A stretch of 7,891 bases of DNA from Acidobacteriota bacterium (GCA_029862725.1 JAOTWT010000124.1:1-7891), one strand, 5' to 3'. Shown: positions 1 through 6,178, counted from the first letter of the stretch. The notes: generated from the letters alone by a model not told the origin. Numbers and translations: made by a program.

Positions 1-1448
1 ACATCAAGTCTCGGCTGATCGTGATTCTCAACGACAACGATATGTCGATCGCGCCGGCGGTCGGGGCGCTGACTGGTTACCTCAACAGGATTAAGGGCGC
101 GCAAAGCTATCATCATCTGAAAGAAGAGATCGGCGACACGCTGGAAAGCGTACCGGGTGTCGGACACAGCCTCCGGCGCGCGGCAAAGTCCTTTAAGGAT
201 GCTATTGCGGCGGCTGTTCTTCCGGGAGCACTCGTAAACGAACTGGGATTCAAATACATCGGATACGTAGACGGTCACAACGTCCCGATGCTTGTAAAGG
301 CACTCGAAGAGGCGAAGCAGGTGGAAGACGGGCCGGTAATCGTCCACGCGCTGACAAAAAAGGGTAAGGGGTATCCGTCTCCCGAAGAAAACTATTATGC
401 CTGGCATGCGACCGGACCATTCGATTTGAAGACCGGACAAGCAATCAAGAAATCCTCCAAACCGTCTCCTCCGACCTATACAAAGGTATTCGGCAGCACG
501 ATGTGCGAATTGATGAAGGAAGACCCGAAAATCGTCGCGCTCACTGCGGCGATGCCGGATGGTACGGGAATAGATCAGGTCCTTGAAGAATTCCCCGATC
601 GTTCATTTGACGTCGGTATTTGCGAGGAACACGCAGTAACCTTTTGTGCGGGCATGGCGACGGAGGGACTAAAGCCGGTCGCCGCAATTTACTCAACGTT
701 CCTTCAAAGAGGCTTTGATCAGGTGATTCACGACGTGTGCCTACAGAATTTAAACGTTACCTTTGCGATGGATCGTGCGGGGATCGTGGGCGCCGACGGC
801 CCAACACACCACGGGCTCTTGGACATTGCGTATTTTCGTGCCTATCCGAACATGATTCTGATGGCTCCGAAGGACGAGGCCGAACTGCGGAACATGATGC
901 TGACCGCGATCGAACACCCGGGCCCCGCAGCGATCCGTTATCCGAGAGGAGCCGGAACCGGGGTGAACATCGATGCGGCACCGGAGCGACTCGAAGTTGG
1001 GAAGGCAGAGCTGGTTCGAGAAGGCGGAGAAGTCGCGATTCTGGCCTATGGTTCGATGGTCTACCCGGCACTCGAAGCGGCAAAGGAACTTGAGAAGGTC
1101 GGGATTGACGCGACCGTAGTAAACGCGAGGTTTGTAAAACCTCTTGATTCCGAGTTGATTTTGACGCTGGCTCAGACATCAAGGGTCATCGTGACAGTGG
1201 AAGAAGCATATGTTGCCGCCGGATTCGGTTCGGCGGTTATGGAAGTTTTGGAAGAGAATTCGATGCTCGACACGGTCAGAATCGTGAGGATGGGTATTCC
1301 CGACCGGATCATCACGCACGGGGATCCCAGTCTGCTGCGGGCCAAGTACGGTCTCGACGCGGACGGTATCTATTCAAAGGTTGTCGAGTCGATCGAAGTC
1401 CTTAACGAAAAACGATCCGGTAAGAAACGACGAAAAGTTCTAGGTTAG
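1..1448 (+). CDS. dxs: 1-deoxy-D-xylulose-5-phosphate synthase, 5' end outside window
   Basis: DXS is a cytoplasmic thiamine-diphosphate enzyme. It condenses pyruvate with glyceraldehyde 3-phosphate to make DXP, the first step of the MEP isoprenoid pathway and a precursor for thiamine and pyridoxal. The frame is open from the left edge. About 481 residues remain of a family length near 620-640, so the N-terminal part of the ThDP domain is missing and the GTG at 21 is not the real start. Visible landmarks are the NDNDMSI end of the ThDP-binding motif (30-50), GFKYIGYVDGHN, TKKGKGY, the EEHAVTF segment with the catalytic Glu (624-626), YSTFLQRGFDQ, DRAGIVGADGPTHHG (771-815) and RYPRG. The transketolase C-terminal domain is complete and ends in a short basic tail (GKKRRK). 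The stop is TAG at 1446. The DsbA-like gene follows after 15 nt, suggesting cotranscription. The identification is near certain. Confidence 0.97.
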   Translation, partial: IKSRLIVILNDNDMSIAPAVGALTGYLNRIKGAQSYHHLKEEIGDTLESVPGVGHSLRRAAKSFKDAIAAAVLPGALVNELGFKYIGYVDGHNVPMLVKALEEAKQVEDGPVIVHALTKKGKGYPSPEENYYAWHATGPFDLKTGQAIKKSSKPSPPTYTKVFGSTMCELMKEDPKIVALTAAMPDGTGIDQVLEEFPDRSFDVGICEEHAVTFCAGMATEGLKPVAAIYSTFLQRGFDQVIHDVCLQNLNVTFAMDRAGIVGADGPTHHGLLDIAYFRAYPNMILMAPKDEAELRNMMLTAIEHPGPAAIRYPRGAGTGVNIDAAPERLEVGKAELVREGGEVAILAYGSMVYPALEAAKELEKVGIDATVVNARFVKPLDSELILTLAQTSRVIVTVEEAYVAAGFGSAVMEVLEENSMLDTVRIVRMGIPDRIITHGDPSLLRAKYGLDADGIYSKVVESIEVLNEKRSGKKRRKVLG

Positions 1449-1463
1449 TGTTGGAGATATTCT

Positions 1464-2258
1464 ATGACCCAGGCAGACAAAAAAGCGGCGAGTAAGAGCA
1501 GCCGCGGTCCCTTTCTCATTATCGGCGCGATCGCCCTTGCCACAATACTTGGCATTTACTTCGTGTCCCAGTCGGGAGATGTGCCGGACCCGCTCTCGGC
1601 GAACTCGAATGCAAATTCCACGCAGACCGGCGACCTTGCCCGCGAGAGATACGCGAAGGCGCCGAACGGAGCCAGCCCTGCGAATATGCTCGGTTCAGAA
1701 AACGCCTCGATAGTCTTGGAAGAATTTGCTGATTTCCAGTGTCCGACTTGCTCAGTGGTTCACCCGAAAGTAAAAGAGGTCATTTCTCTATACGGCCCCA
1801 AGATCAAATTTGTCTTCAGGAATTACCCTCTGACGCAAATTCATCCAAATGCTTACGACGCCGCCCTGGCTGCGGAAGCCGCCGGAGCACAGGGAAAATT
1901 CTGGCAGATGCAGGACTTGATCTTCAAGAATCAGCCGACCTGGGCAGCACAGCCCAATGCACGACCGACGTTCATCGAGTATGCCAAAAGCATCGGCCTC
2001 GATGCGCAACAATTTGAAAATGACGCGCTCTCAATGGGTATGAAGTCGAGGATTGACGCCGATGTTGCGCGCGGCCGCGCTCTCAACGTCACATCCACGC
2101 CGACGATTCTGATCAACGGCAAACCGATTCCTTTCCAGCAGCTTGAAGTCGCATCGATGAAGCAGTTGATCGACGCGGAACTGGAACGAATAAACGGGCC
2201 GCAAAAACCCGATTCGGGCGAAAACACTTCCGCCGGAGACCAGGCGAATTCAAAATGA
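1464..2258 (+). CDS. Membrane-anchored DsbA-family thiol:disulfide oxidoreductase
   Basis: This 264-residue protein probably oxidises cysteine pairs in exported proteins on the outer face of the inner membrane. A short lysine-rich cytoplasmic tail is followed by one membrane segment (about residues 16-36), which may be an anchor or uncleaved signal, and a Ser/Asn-rich linker (about 37-75). The DsbA-like thioredoxin fold (Thioredoxin_4 type) runs from about 76 to 240. The active site is CPTC at 93-96 in the context FADFQCPTC. The cis-proline loop is STPT at 211-214, followed by ILINGKPI. The C-terminal tail is polar and probably disordered. A GGAG ribosome site at 1453-1456 lies 7 nt before the ATG, which supports this start. 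The gene sits between dxs and a VKOR gene, and VKOR is the expected partner that re-oxidises a DsbA. The oxidase direction is inferred from that pairing; an isomerase or reductase role is not excluded. Confidence 0.92.
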   Translation: MTQADKKAASKSSRGPFLIIGAIALATILGIYFVSQSGDVPDPLSANSNANSTQTGDLARERYAKAPNGASPANMLGSENASIVLEEFADFQCPTCSVVHPKVKEVISLYGPKIKFVFRNYPLTQIHPNAYDAALAAEAAGAQGKFWQMQDLIFKNQPTWAAQPNARPTFIEYAKSIGLDAQQFENDALSMGMKSRIDADVARGRALNVTSTPTILINGKPIPFQQLEVASMKQLIDAELERINGPQKPDSGENTSAGDQANSK

Positions 2259-2261
2259 CAA

Positions 2262-2735
2262 ATGAATGATATGCCGCGTGGAACCGACCCGACCAGAAAA
2301 TTTGCCGCCGCCGGGTTTATTACCGCATTGGTAGGTTTGGCTGACGCGGCCTATCTCACCTCAAAGCACCTCGCCGGTACAGCCGTCCCGTGCAATCTGG
2401 TTTCAGGATGCGAAACCGTTCTCAACAGTACTTGGGCGGAGTTCTACGGACTTCCGACGGCCCTGTATGGAGCGATTGCATATTTTGCCGCGTTCGCCCT
2501 TGCCTTTCTCGTGTTTTCCGGAAATAAGAGTCTTTGGAAGGCATTTGGCCTGCTTTCTTCGGTGATGTTCGTGTTTTCGGTCTATCTGATCTATCTCCAG
2601 GCATGGGTAATCAAGGCTTTCTGCCAGTACTGTCTTGTCTCCGCCGGAACCTCGACGATTCTCTTTCTTATTTTTCTGCTCTCCTTATGCTTTGCCGGAA
2701 ACAAGCAATCATCTGATACCACACCCGAAAATTGA
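2262..2735 (+). CDS. VKOR-family (vitamin K epoxide reductase) integral membrane protein
   Basis: Bacterial VKOR homologues replace DsbB: they pass electrons from DsbA-like proteins to quinone and so drive disulfide formation in the periplasm. The 157-residue protein has about four membrane helices (roughly 15-36, 66-86, 94-113 and 126-144). The family's redox residues are present: loop cysteines C44 and C50 (PCNLVSGC), the conserved Ser56 in the NST segment, and the CQYC motif at 121-124 at the quinone site. It is a stand-alone VKOR domain without the fused thioredoxin seen in some bacteria; the adjacent upstream gene supplies that part. The gene begins 3 nt after the preceding TGA with no good Shine-Dalgarno, so translation is probably coupled. 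ATG at 2271 is an alternative start. Confidence 0.93.
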   Translation: MNDMPRGTDPTRKFAAAGFITALVGLADAAYLTSKHLAGTAVPCNLVSGCETVLNSTWAEFYGLPTALYGAIAYFAAFALAFLVFSGNKSLWKAFGLLSSVMFVFSVYLIYLQAWVIKAFCQYCLVSAGTSTILFLIFLLSLCFAGNKQSSDTTPEN

Positions 2736-2857
2736 AAATTCGGATCGGTGTGCAGTTTTATTTGCCAAAATAAAGGCGAGGAATCGATGAGATTCAAGCT
2801 TCTTGTGTAAGCAAGAATTCTTTGTCCTGCTTCCTCTACGATTAAGTTGAAATCGCT

Positions 2858-2884
2858 GACCGCCTGACGAGGCGGTCTTTTTTT
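2858..2884 (+). terminator. Intrinsic terminator after the dxs-dsbA-VKOR group
   Basis: A perfect 7-bp stem, GACCGCC with GGCGGTC, encloses a 6-nt loop (TGACGA) and is followed by seven T residues. It lies 123 nt after the VKOR stop codon. No A-run precedes the stem, so it works on the plus strand only. Confidence 0.88.
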
Positions 2885-2974
2885 CTTGCCCCGGACCACG
2901 CATATCCCCCCAAGATCCTCGGTGTTTGCCGGATGTTTCAAATAAAAAAATGAATTTGCGAAGAATTTGAATCT

Positions 2975-2988
2975 GATTGCATGCAATC
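2975..2988. promoter_or_regulatory. 14-bp perfect palindrome upstream of the FAS1 gene, candidate operator
   Basis: GATTGCATGCAATC is identical to its reverse complement and lies 68 nt before the FAS1 ATG, inside the probable promoter region. A CGTC, the core often found in ECF -10 elements, overlaps its right end at 2988-2991. The regulator is unknown and the functional reading is inference. Confidence 0.3.
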
Positions 2989-3056
2989 GTCGAAAACTTA
3001 ATCAAGCGGCACAAGAGTCGCAACAAAATTTAATTTACGATCAAGGGAGGATTTCC

Positions 3057-3980
3057 ATGAAAAACTTTATATTAGCAATCGCAGCATTTTTACTAATCAC
3101 GCCGGCAGCGGCGCTCGCGACCAGCGTGCCTAATCCGCATGACGACCATAAGAAGTCGATGGACATTGTGGACACGGCAGCTTCAGCCAAGGTCTTTGGA
3201 ACGCTCATTGCGGCAGTGCAAGCAGCGGGACTCGAAAGTGCGCTTCGCGCAGACGGCCCTTTAACTGTATTCGCACCGACAGACGACGCTTTCAACAAGT
3301 TGCCAGAAGGTACGGTAGCCAAGCTCCTGAAGCCGGAAAACAAGGATATGTTGATCGGCATCCTCAAGTACCACGTAGTGGCAGGAAATGTAATGGCGTC
3401 CGACGTCGTTAAACTCGACAACGCCAAGACGATTCAGGGTGACAATGTGATGATCAAGGTCAAGGACGGCTCGGTCTATCTGAACGGTTCGACGAAGGTT
3501 ACCAAAACCGACATTAAGGCGTCCAACGGTACCATTCACATCATCGACAGCGTCCTGATGCCGCCAATGAAAAAAGACATCGTCGACACTGCTGTTTCGA
3601 CCAATATGTTTAACACACTGGTAGCCGCAGTAAAGGCTGCTGGACTTGTGGATACCCTGAAAGGCAGCGGTCCCTTTACGGTGCTTGCGCCGACAGACGA
3701 AGCGTTCGCGAAGTTGCCTGCCGGAACTGTGGAAAATCTTCTCAAGCCGGAAAACAAGGATATGTTAGTCAAAATTTTAACGTATCACGTGATTCCCGGT
3801 GACGTCCGTGCGGAAACCGTCAAGACGCTAAAGTCGGCGAAGACGGTTCAAGGTCAGGAAGTGAAGATCAAGACGAAATATGGCAAGTTGAAGATCAACG
3901 GTGCCACGGTAATAAAGGCCGACGTTGAAGCCAGCAATGGCGTGATTCACGTCATCGATACTGTATTGATGCCGAAGTAG
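3057..3980 (+). CDS. Secreted protein with two tandem FAS1 (fasciclin) domains
   Basis: FAS1 domains are extracellular modules linked to adhesion and matrix or surface attachment; the ligand here is unknown. The 307-residue product has a signal peptide (MKNF, hydrophobic stretch, likely cleavage after ALA at residues 19-21). FAS1 domain 1 is at about 36-169 and domain 2 at about 174-306, leaving almost nothing else. Both show the family landmarks: TVFAPTDDAF / TVLAPTDEAF, the YH motif (KYHVV / TYHVI) and the closing segment NGTIHIID / NGVIHVID followed by VLMP. The mature protein has no cysteine and no lipobox, so it is probably soluble or loosely attached. A strong AGGGAGG at 3044-3050 lies 6 nt before ATG 3057, which fixes this start; the same frame is open further upstream from a TTG at 2967, but that would hide the signal peptide. 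Terminators flank it on both sides, so it is a single-gene unit next to an ECF sigma/anti-sigma pair. Confidence 0.95.
   Translation: MKNFILAIAAFLLITPAAALATSVPNPHDDHKKSMDIVDTAASAKVFGTLIAAVQAAGLESALRADGPLTVFAPTDDAFNKLPEGTVAKLLKPENKDMLIGILKYHVVAGNVMASDVVKLDNAKTIQGDNVMIKVKDGSVYLNGSTKVTKTDIKASNGTIHIIDSVLMPPMKKDIVDTAVSTNMFNTLVAAVKAAGLVDTLKGSGPFTVLAPTDEAFAKLPAGTVENLLKPENKDMLVKILTYHVIPGDVRAETVKTLKSAKTVQGQEVKIKTKYGKLKINGATVIKADVEASNGVIHVIDTVLMPK
3162..3974 (+). repeat. Internal tandem duplication of the FAS1 domain
   Basis: The two halves of the gene encode domains about 60% identical in protein sequence by hand alignment, offset by 138 codons. At DNA level they share an exact 23-nt block at 3330-3352 and 3744-3766, coding for KPENKDM. 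This indicates domain duplication within the gene. Confidence 0.85.
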
Positions 3981-4002
3981 TAATTTGAAATTGCGCTTAA
4001 CG

Positions 4003-4041
4003 ACCGTGGGCGCGAAAGCAAGCGCCCGCGGTTATTTTTTT
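4003..4041 (+). terminator. Intrinsic terminator of the FAS1 gene
   Basis: An 11-bp stem (ACCGTGGGCGC 4003-4013 with GCGCCCGCGGT 4022-4032, one G-T wobble) has an 8-nt loop and is followed by TA and seven T residues (4035-4041). It begins 22 nt after the FAS1 stop codon. Confidence 0.92.
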
Positions 4042-4207
4042 AGGGTGGATCTATGCAATTCCGTCGGAGAAAGTTGGACGAATCGAGACGGTGTGGAAAA
4101 AGATGTTTGCAACGCAACAACGAAGCAACACGATTGACAAACTTGCGGCCAATCCCGGGTTGCTCGACTTTAATACTTCCTTCTTTTCACCTAGAATAGG
4201 TACCAAG

Positions 4208-4801
4208 GTGAGCAACAAGGAGATAGTTAAAGGAAATGGTGAGGCCGCTTCTGCAGGGATTCTTGAACGGATCGCGGCGGGGGATCGCGACGCCGTGCAA
4301 GAGTGCCTGAATCAGTACAGCGGACTTGTTTGGTCTCTCGCTCGACGAATGCTTCCTAATAAAGAAGAAGCTGAAGACGCGGTGCAGGAGATCTTTATCG
4401 AAATTTGGAAGAACGCCGAGAGGTTTGACGCTTCGCAGGCTTCGGAAACGACTTTTGTGGCAATGATCGCGAGACGAAGGCTGATCGACCGCCTCCGAAA
4501 AGCGACCCGCCAACCTCACATAGACTCGTTTGAGGATATGCTCGTCGAGCCAGCGAACAAAGCAAACGAATTTCTCGAAATGAGTGTCGAGGCTAACCAG
4601 GCGTCTCAGTTGATGGCAGATCTGAAACCGGATCAGCGGAAGATACTTCATCTTTCGATTGTTGAAGGCTACTCGCACAGCGAGATTGCCGAATCGTTGT
4701 CAATGCCTTTGGGCACAGTGAAGACTCACGCAAGACGAGGCTTGATACAGGTACGCGAACTGCTTGAGGCAAAGAACCAAATGAGGGAGGTGTCAGCATG
4801 A
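4208..4801 (+). CDS. ECF-type sigma-70 family RNA polymerase sigma factor (SigK/ECF19-like context)
   Basis: This alternative sigma factor directs RNA polymerase to a dedicated promoter set. With the GTG start at 4208 it is 197 residues, typical for the ECF group. Region 2 lies at about 36-100, with the DAVQEIFIEIWKNAERFD core and the FVAMIARRRLIDRLRK promoter-melting/-10 helix. Region 4 lies at about 133-187, with the helix-turn-helix SHSEIAESLSMPLGTVKTHARRG. Between them is a short acidic linker. The frame is open further upstream (GTG 4091, ATG 4103), but those starts lack a ribosome site and would add about 39 residues not expected in the family. At 4208 a weak AGG stands 7 nt upstream. 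A TAGAAT (4192-4197) could be a -10 giving an almost leaderless message. Only one cysteine is present (residue 33), so the disulfide switch described for mycobacterial SigK is absent. The stop overlaps the anti-sigma start. Confidence 0.9.
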   Translation: MSNKEIVKGNGEAASAGILERIAAGDRDAVQECLNQYSGLVWSLARRMLPNKEEAEDAVQEIFIEIWKNAERFDASQASETTFVAMIARRRLIDRLRKATRQPHIDSFEDMLVEPANKANEFLEMSVEANQASQLMADLKPDQRKILHLSIVEGYSHSEIAESLSMPLGTVKTHARRGLIQVRELLEAKNQMREVSA

Positions 4802-5628
4802 ACAAAGAAAGCGAAATGAGATTGCTGGAACTCCTGTCTGATGAGGCGACGTTTGGTCTAAACGCTGAAGAGCGGACGGAGATGGGAAAGCTCAAAAAGA
4901 AGCATCCCGAATTCGCAAATGACTTTTCCTTTGAAGCTGCGGCAGCTGCTTTCCAGATAGCATCCTTAGACCAAACTGAAGAGATGCCGGACTTTCTTAA
5001 AAATCGGATTGCAGACCAGGCAGATGACATTTGGAGGGAAAGATTTGGAAACCGGCAGTCGGAGGCGATTGCCGTGGATGAAGAACAGGATCAACCAAAG
5101 ACCGCTTTTTTGCAGTGGCTCGGTTGGGCCGTCGCTGCCGCAGCGTGTGCGGCGCTGGTTGCGAACATTTGGTTTGCGGTGCCTCGAGGCAGCGAAATTG
5201 CGGACGACGATCGTCCGGTTAAGACAGAAGAAAAAGTTCCGACGCTGGCAGAGAAACGCGAGGCTTTACTTGCTTCTTCTTCACCGATCCGTACTTCCTG
5301 GGAATCTCCGGACAAGAGTCTGAATGTTGAGGGAGATGTTGTATGGAGCGATTCAAAGCAGGAAGGCTACATGCGGTTCCGCGGCCTGCCCGCCAACGAC
5401 AAGTCGAAGGAGGCCTATCAACTCTGGATCTTCGACGAAACTCAGGACGAAGCGACTCCCATCGACGGTGGCGTTTTCGATGTAAATGAAGACGGAGAAG
5501 TCATCGTTCCAATCGATGCAAACCTTAGGGTCAAGGGGCCAAAAGCTTTCGCTGTGACAGTCGAAAAGCCGGGCGGCGTTGTGGTCTCCAAACGGGAGAA
5601 GGTCGTCGCACTCGCCAAAGTTATATAG
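4798..5628 (+). CDS. RskA-like transmembrane anti-sigma factor
   Basis: The product is expected to bind and hold the preceding sigma factor at the membrane and release it on an external signal, probably after regulated proteolysis. The 276 residues divide into a cytoplasmic N-terminal part (1-105) with a helical anti-sigma-like segment (LLELLSDEATFGLNAEERTE), one membrane span at about 107-127, a charged periplasmic linker, and an RskA-type C-terminal domain at about 176-262 (GDVVWSDSKQEGYMRFRGLP, YQLWIFDE, FAVTVEKPGG). No HxxxCxxC zinc motif is present; the only Cys (117) is in the membrane. ATG 4798 overlaps the sigma TGA in an ATGA, and GGGAGG at 4785-4790 is spaced 7 nt, so the pair is translationally coupled, as usual for sigma/anti-sigma partners. 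The family call rests on the C-terminal domain pattern and the context. Confidence 0.88.
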   Translation: MNKESEMRLLELLSDEATFGLNAEERTEMGKLKKKHPEFANDFSFEAAAAAFQIASLDQTEEMPDFLKNRIADQADDIWRERFGNRQSEAIAVDEEQDQPKTAFLQWLGWAVAAAACAALVANIWFAVPRGSEIADDDRPVKTEEKVPTLAEKREALLASSSPIRTSWESPDKSLNVEGDVVWSDSKQEGYMRFRGLPANDKSKEAYQLWIFDETQDEATPIDGGVFDVNEDGEVIVPIDANLRVKGPKAFAVTVEKPGGVVVSKREKVVALAKVI

Positions 5629-5636
5629 ATTTATCT

Positions 5637-5667
5637 TGCCGCCGGATTGTTTTTCGGCGGCATTTTT
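5637..5667 (+). terminator. Intrinsic terminator of the sigma/anti-sigma operon
   Basis: A perfect 8-bp stem (TGCCGCCG 5637-5644 with CGGCGGCA 5655-5662) with a 10-nt loop is followed by five T residues. It starts 8 nt after the anti-sigma stop codon. Confidence 0.9.
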
Positions 5668-5738
5668 ATGCCCGGGCTTCGAGTTTCAATTCCCTTCTTG
5701 AAGACTTCAATCATGTTCCACAGCCAAATTCTATAGTC

Positions 5739-5770
5739 TTGACAAATTATTGATTTAGAATTAGTCTAAT
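5739..5770 (+). promoter_or_regulatory. Probable promoter of the perR-like gene
   Basis: A perfect -35 TTGACA is at 5739-5744. The -10 is less certain: TAGTCT (5762-5767) has 17-nt spacing but only partial match, and TCTAAT (5765-5770) matches better but has 20-nt spacing. Either would start the message roughly 5-10 nt before the ATG at 5783, giving a very short leader. Confidence 0.55.
5755..5769. promoter_or_regulatory. Per-box-like operator on the perR promoter
   Basis: TTAGAATTAGTCTAA is a 7-1-7 inverted repeat with one mismatched pair. It agrees with the Per box consensus TTATAATnATTATAA at 11 of 14 defined positions. It covers the -10 region of the next gene, so binding would block transcription. 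Autoregulation by the encoded protein is inferred from this position. Confidence 0.6.
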
Positions 5771-5782
5771 TATAGAAAATTT

Positions 5783-6178
5783 ATGTCGGCAACTGACGTC
5801 CGCAAACCCATACTTACAAAACAACGAAGAGCCGTCTTTGATGTAATCCAAAGTTCGGTCGACCATCTATCGGCCGGAGAGGTTTTCGATCGCGCCAAAG
5901 AGACCTTGCCGGGAATCTCATTCGCCACGGTCTACAATGCCCTTCGATATCTCAAGGAAAACGGGATGATTGGCGAAGTCAGTCTCAGCGGCGGGCCCGC
6001 GAGATTTGACCGTATTACCACGCGGCACGACCATGCTATTTGTGAAGCTTGCGGAAAACTTGTTGATATGAAACTCGAGATACCGGGTTCGCTCCTTAAA
6101 AGTGCGATTGACGTGTCCGGGTTCAAACCGAGATCTTTCGAACTAACGCTTTGGGGAACCTGCTCGCAATGCGTTTAG
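5783..6178 (+). CDS. perR: Fur-family transcriptional regulator, PerR type
   Basis: PerR-type regulators sense peroxide through metal-catalysed oxidation of His ligands and repress oxidative-defence and iron genes. The 131-residue protein has an N-terminal winged helix (about 8-70; SFATVYNALRYLKENGMI is the recognition part) and a C-terminal dimerisation domain. Aligned by eye with Bacillus PerR, the regulatory metal ligands are all present: H28 (HLSAGEVF), D76 (RFDRI), H82 and H84 (RHDHA) and D95 (GKLVDM). The Asp at the last position, rather than Glu, is what marks PerR against Fur. The structural zinc site is two CxxC pairs, C87/C90 and C127/C130. No Shine-Dalgarno is visible before ATG 5783, in keeping with a near-leaderless transcript. 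The gene is monocistronic and converges with the DUF4112 gene 34 nt downstream. Fur/Zur paralogues are possible but less likely. Confidence 0.9.
   Translation: MSATDVRKPILTKQRRAVFDVIQSSVDHLSAGEVFDRAKETLPGISFATVYNALRYLKENGMIGEVSLSGGPARFDRITTRHDHAICEACGKLVDMKLEIPGSLLKSAIDVSGFKPRSFELTLWGTCSQCV

Larger units (their letters stand above)
2736..3056. other. 321-nt intergenic region between VKOR and FAS1 genes
   Basis: I see no convincing gene here. The left part (2738-2857) is transcribed from the upstream operon or from its own promoter and can form local hairpins: TTCTTG 2800-2805 with CAAGAA 2812-2817, enclosed by GAGGAA 2778-2783 with TTCCTC 2831-2836. It ends in an intrinsic terminator. The right part (2885-3056) is the promoter and leader region of the FAS1 gene. 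It is AT-rich around 2938-2975 and holds a 14-bp perfect palindrome. I could not find a convincing -35/-10 pair for a housekeeping sigma factor, which fits control by an alternative sigma factor but does not prove it. Confidence 0.6.

Noticed and set aside
737..1182. Overlapping open frames inside dxs on both strands
   Set aside because: They are Arg/Ser/Pro-rich shadows of a well-conserved DXS region, without ribosome sites.
2967..3056. Extended TTG start for the FAS1 gene
   Set aside because: It would put 30 extra residues before a good signal peptide, while ATG 3057 has a strong AGGGAGG at the right distance.
4134..4139. TTGACA as -35 of the sigma operon
   Set aside because: No acceptable -10 lies 16-18 nt downstream (the sequence there is GC-rich); the hexamer is probably chance.
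4091..4207. Extended N-terminus of the sigma factor from GTG 4091
   Set aside because: No ribosome site is near, the extra 39 residues look unlike the ECF family, and GTG 4208 gives the usual length.
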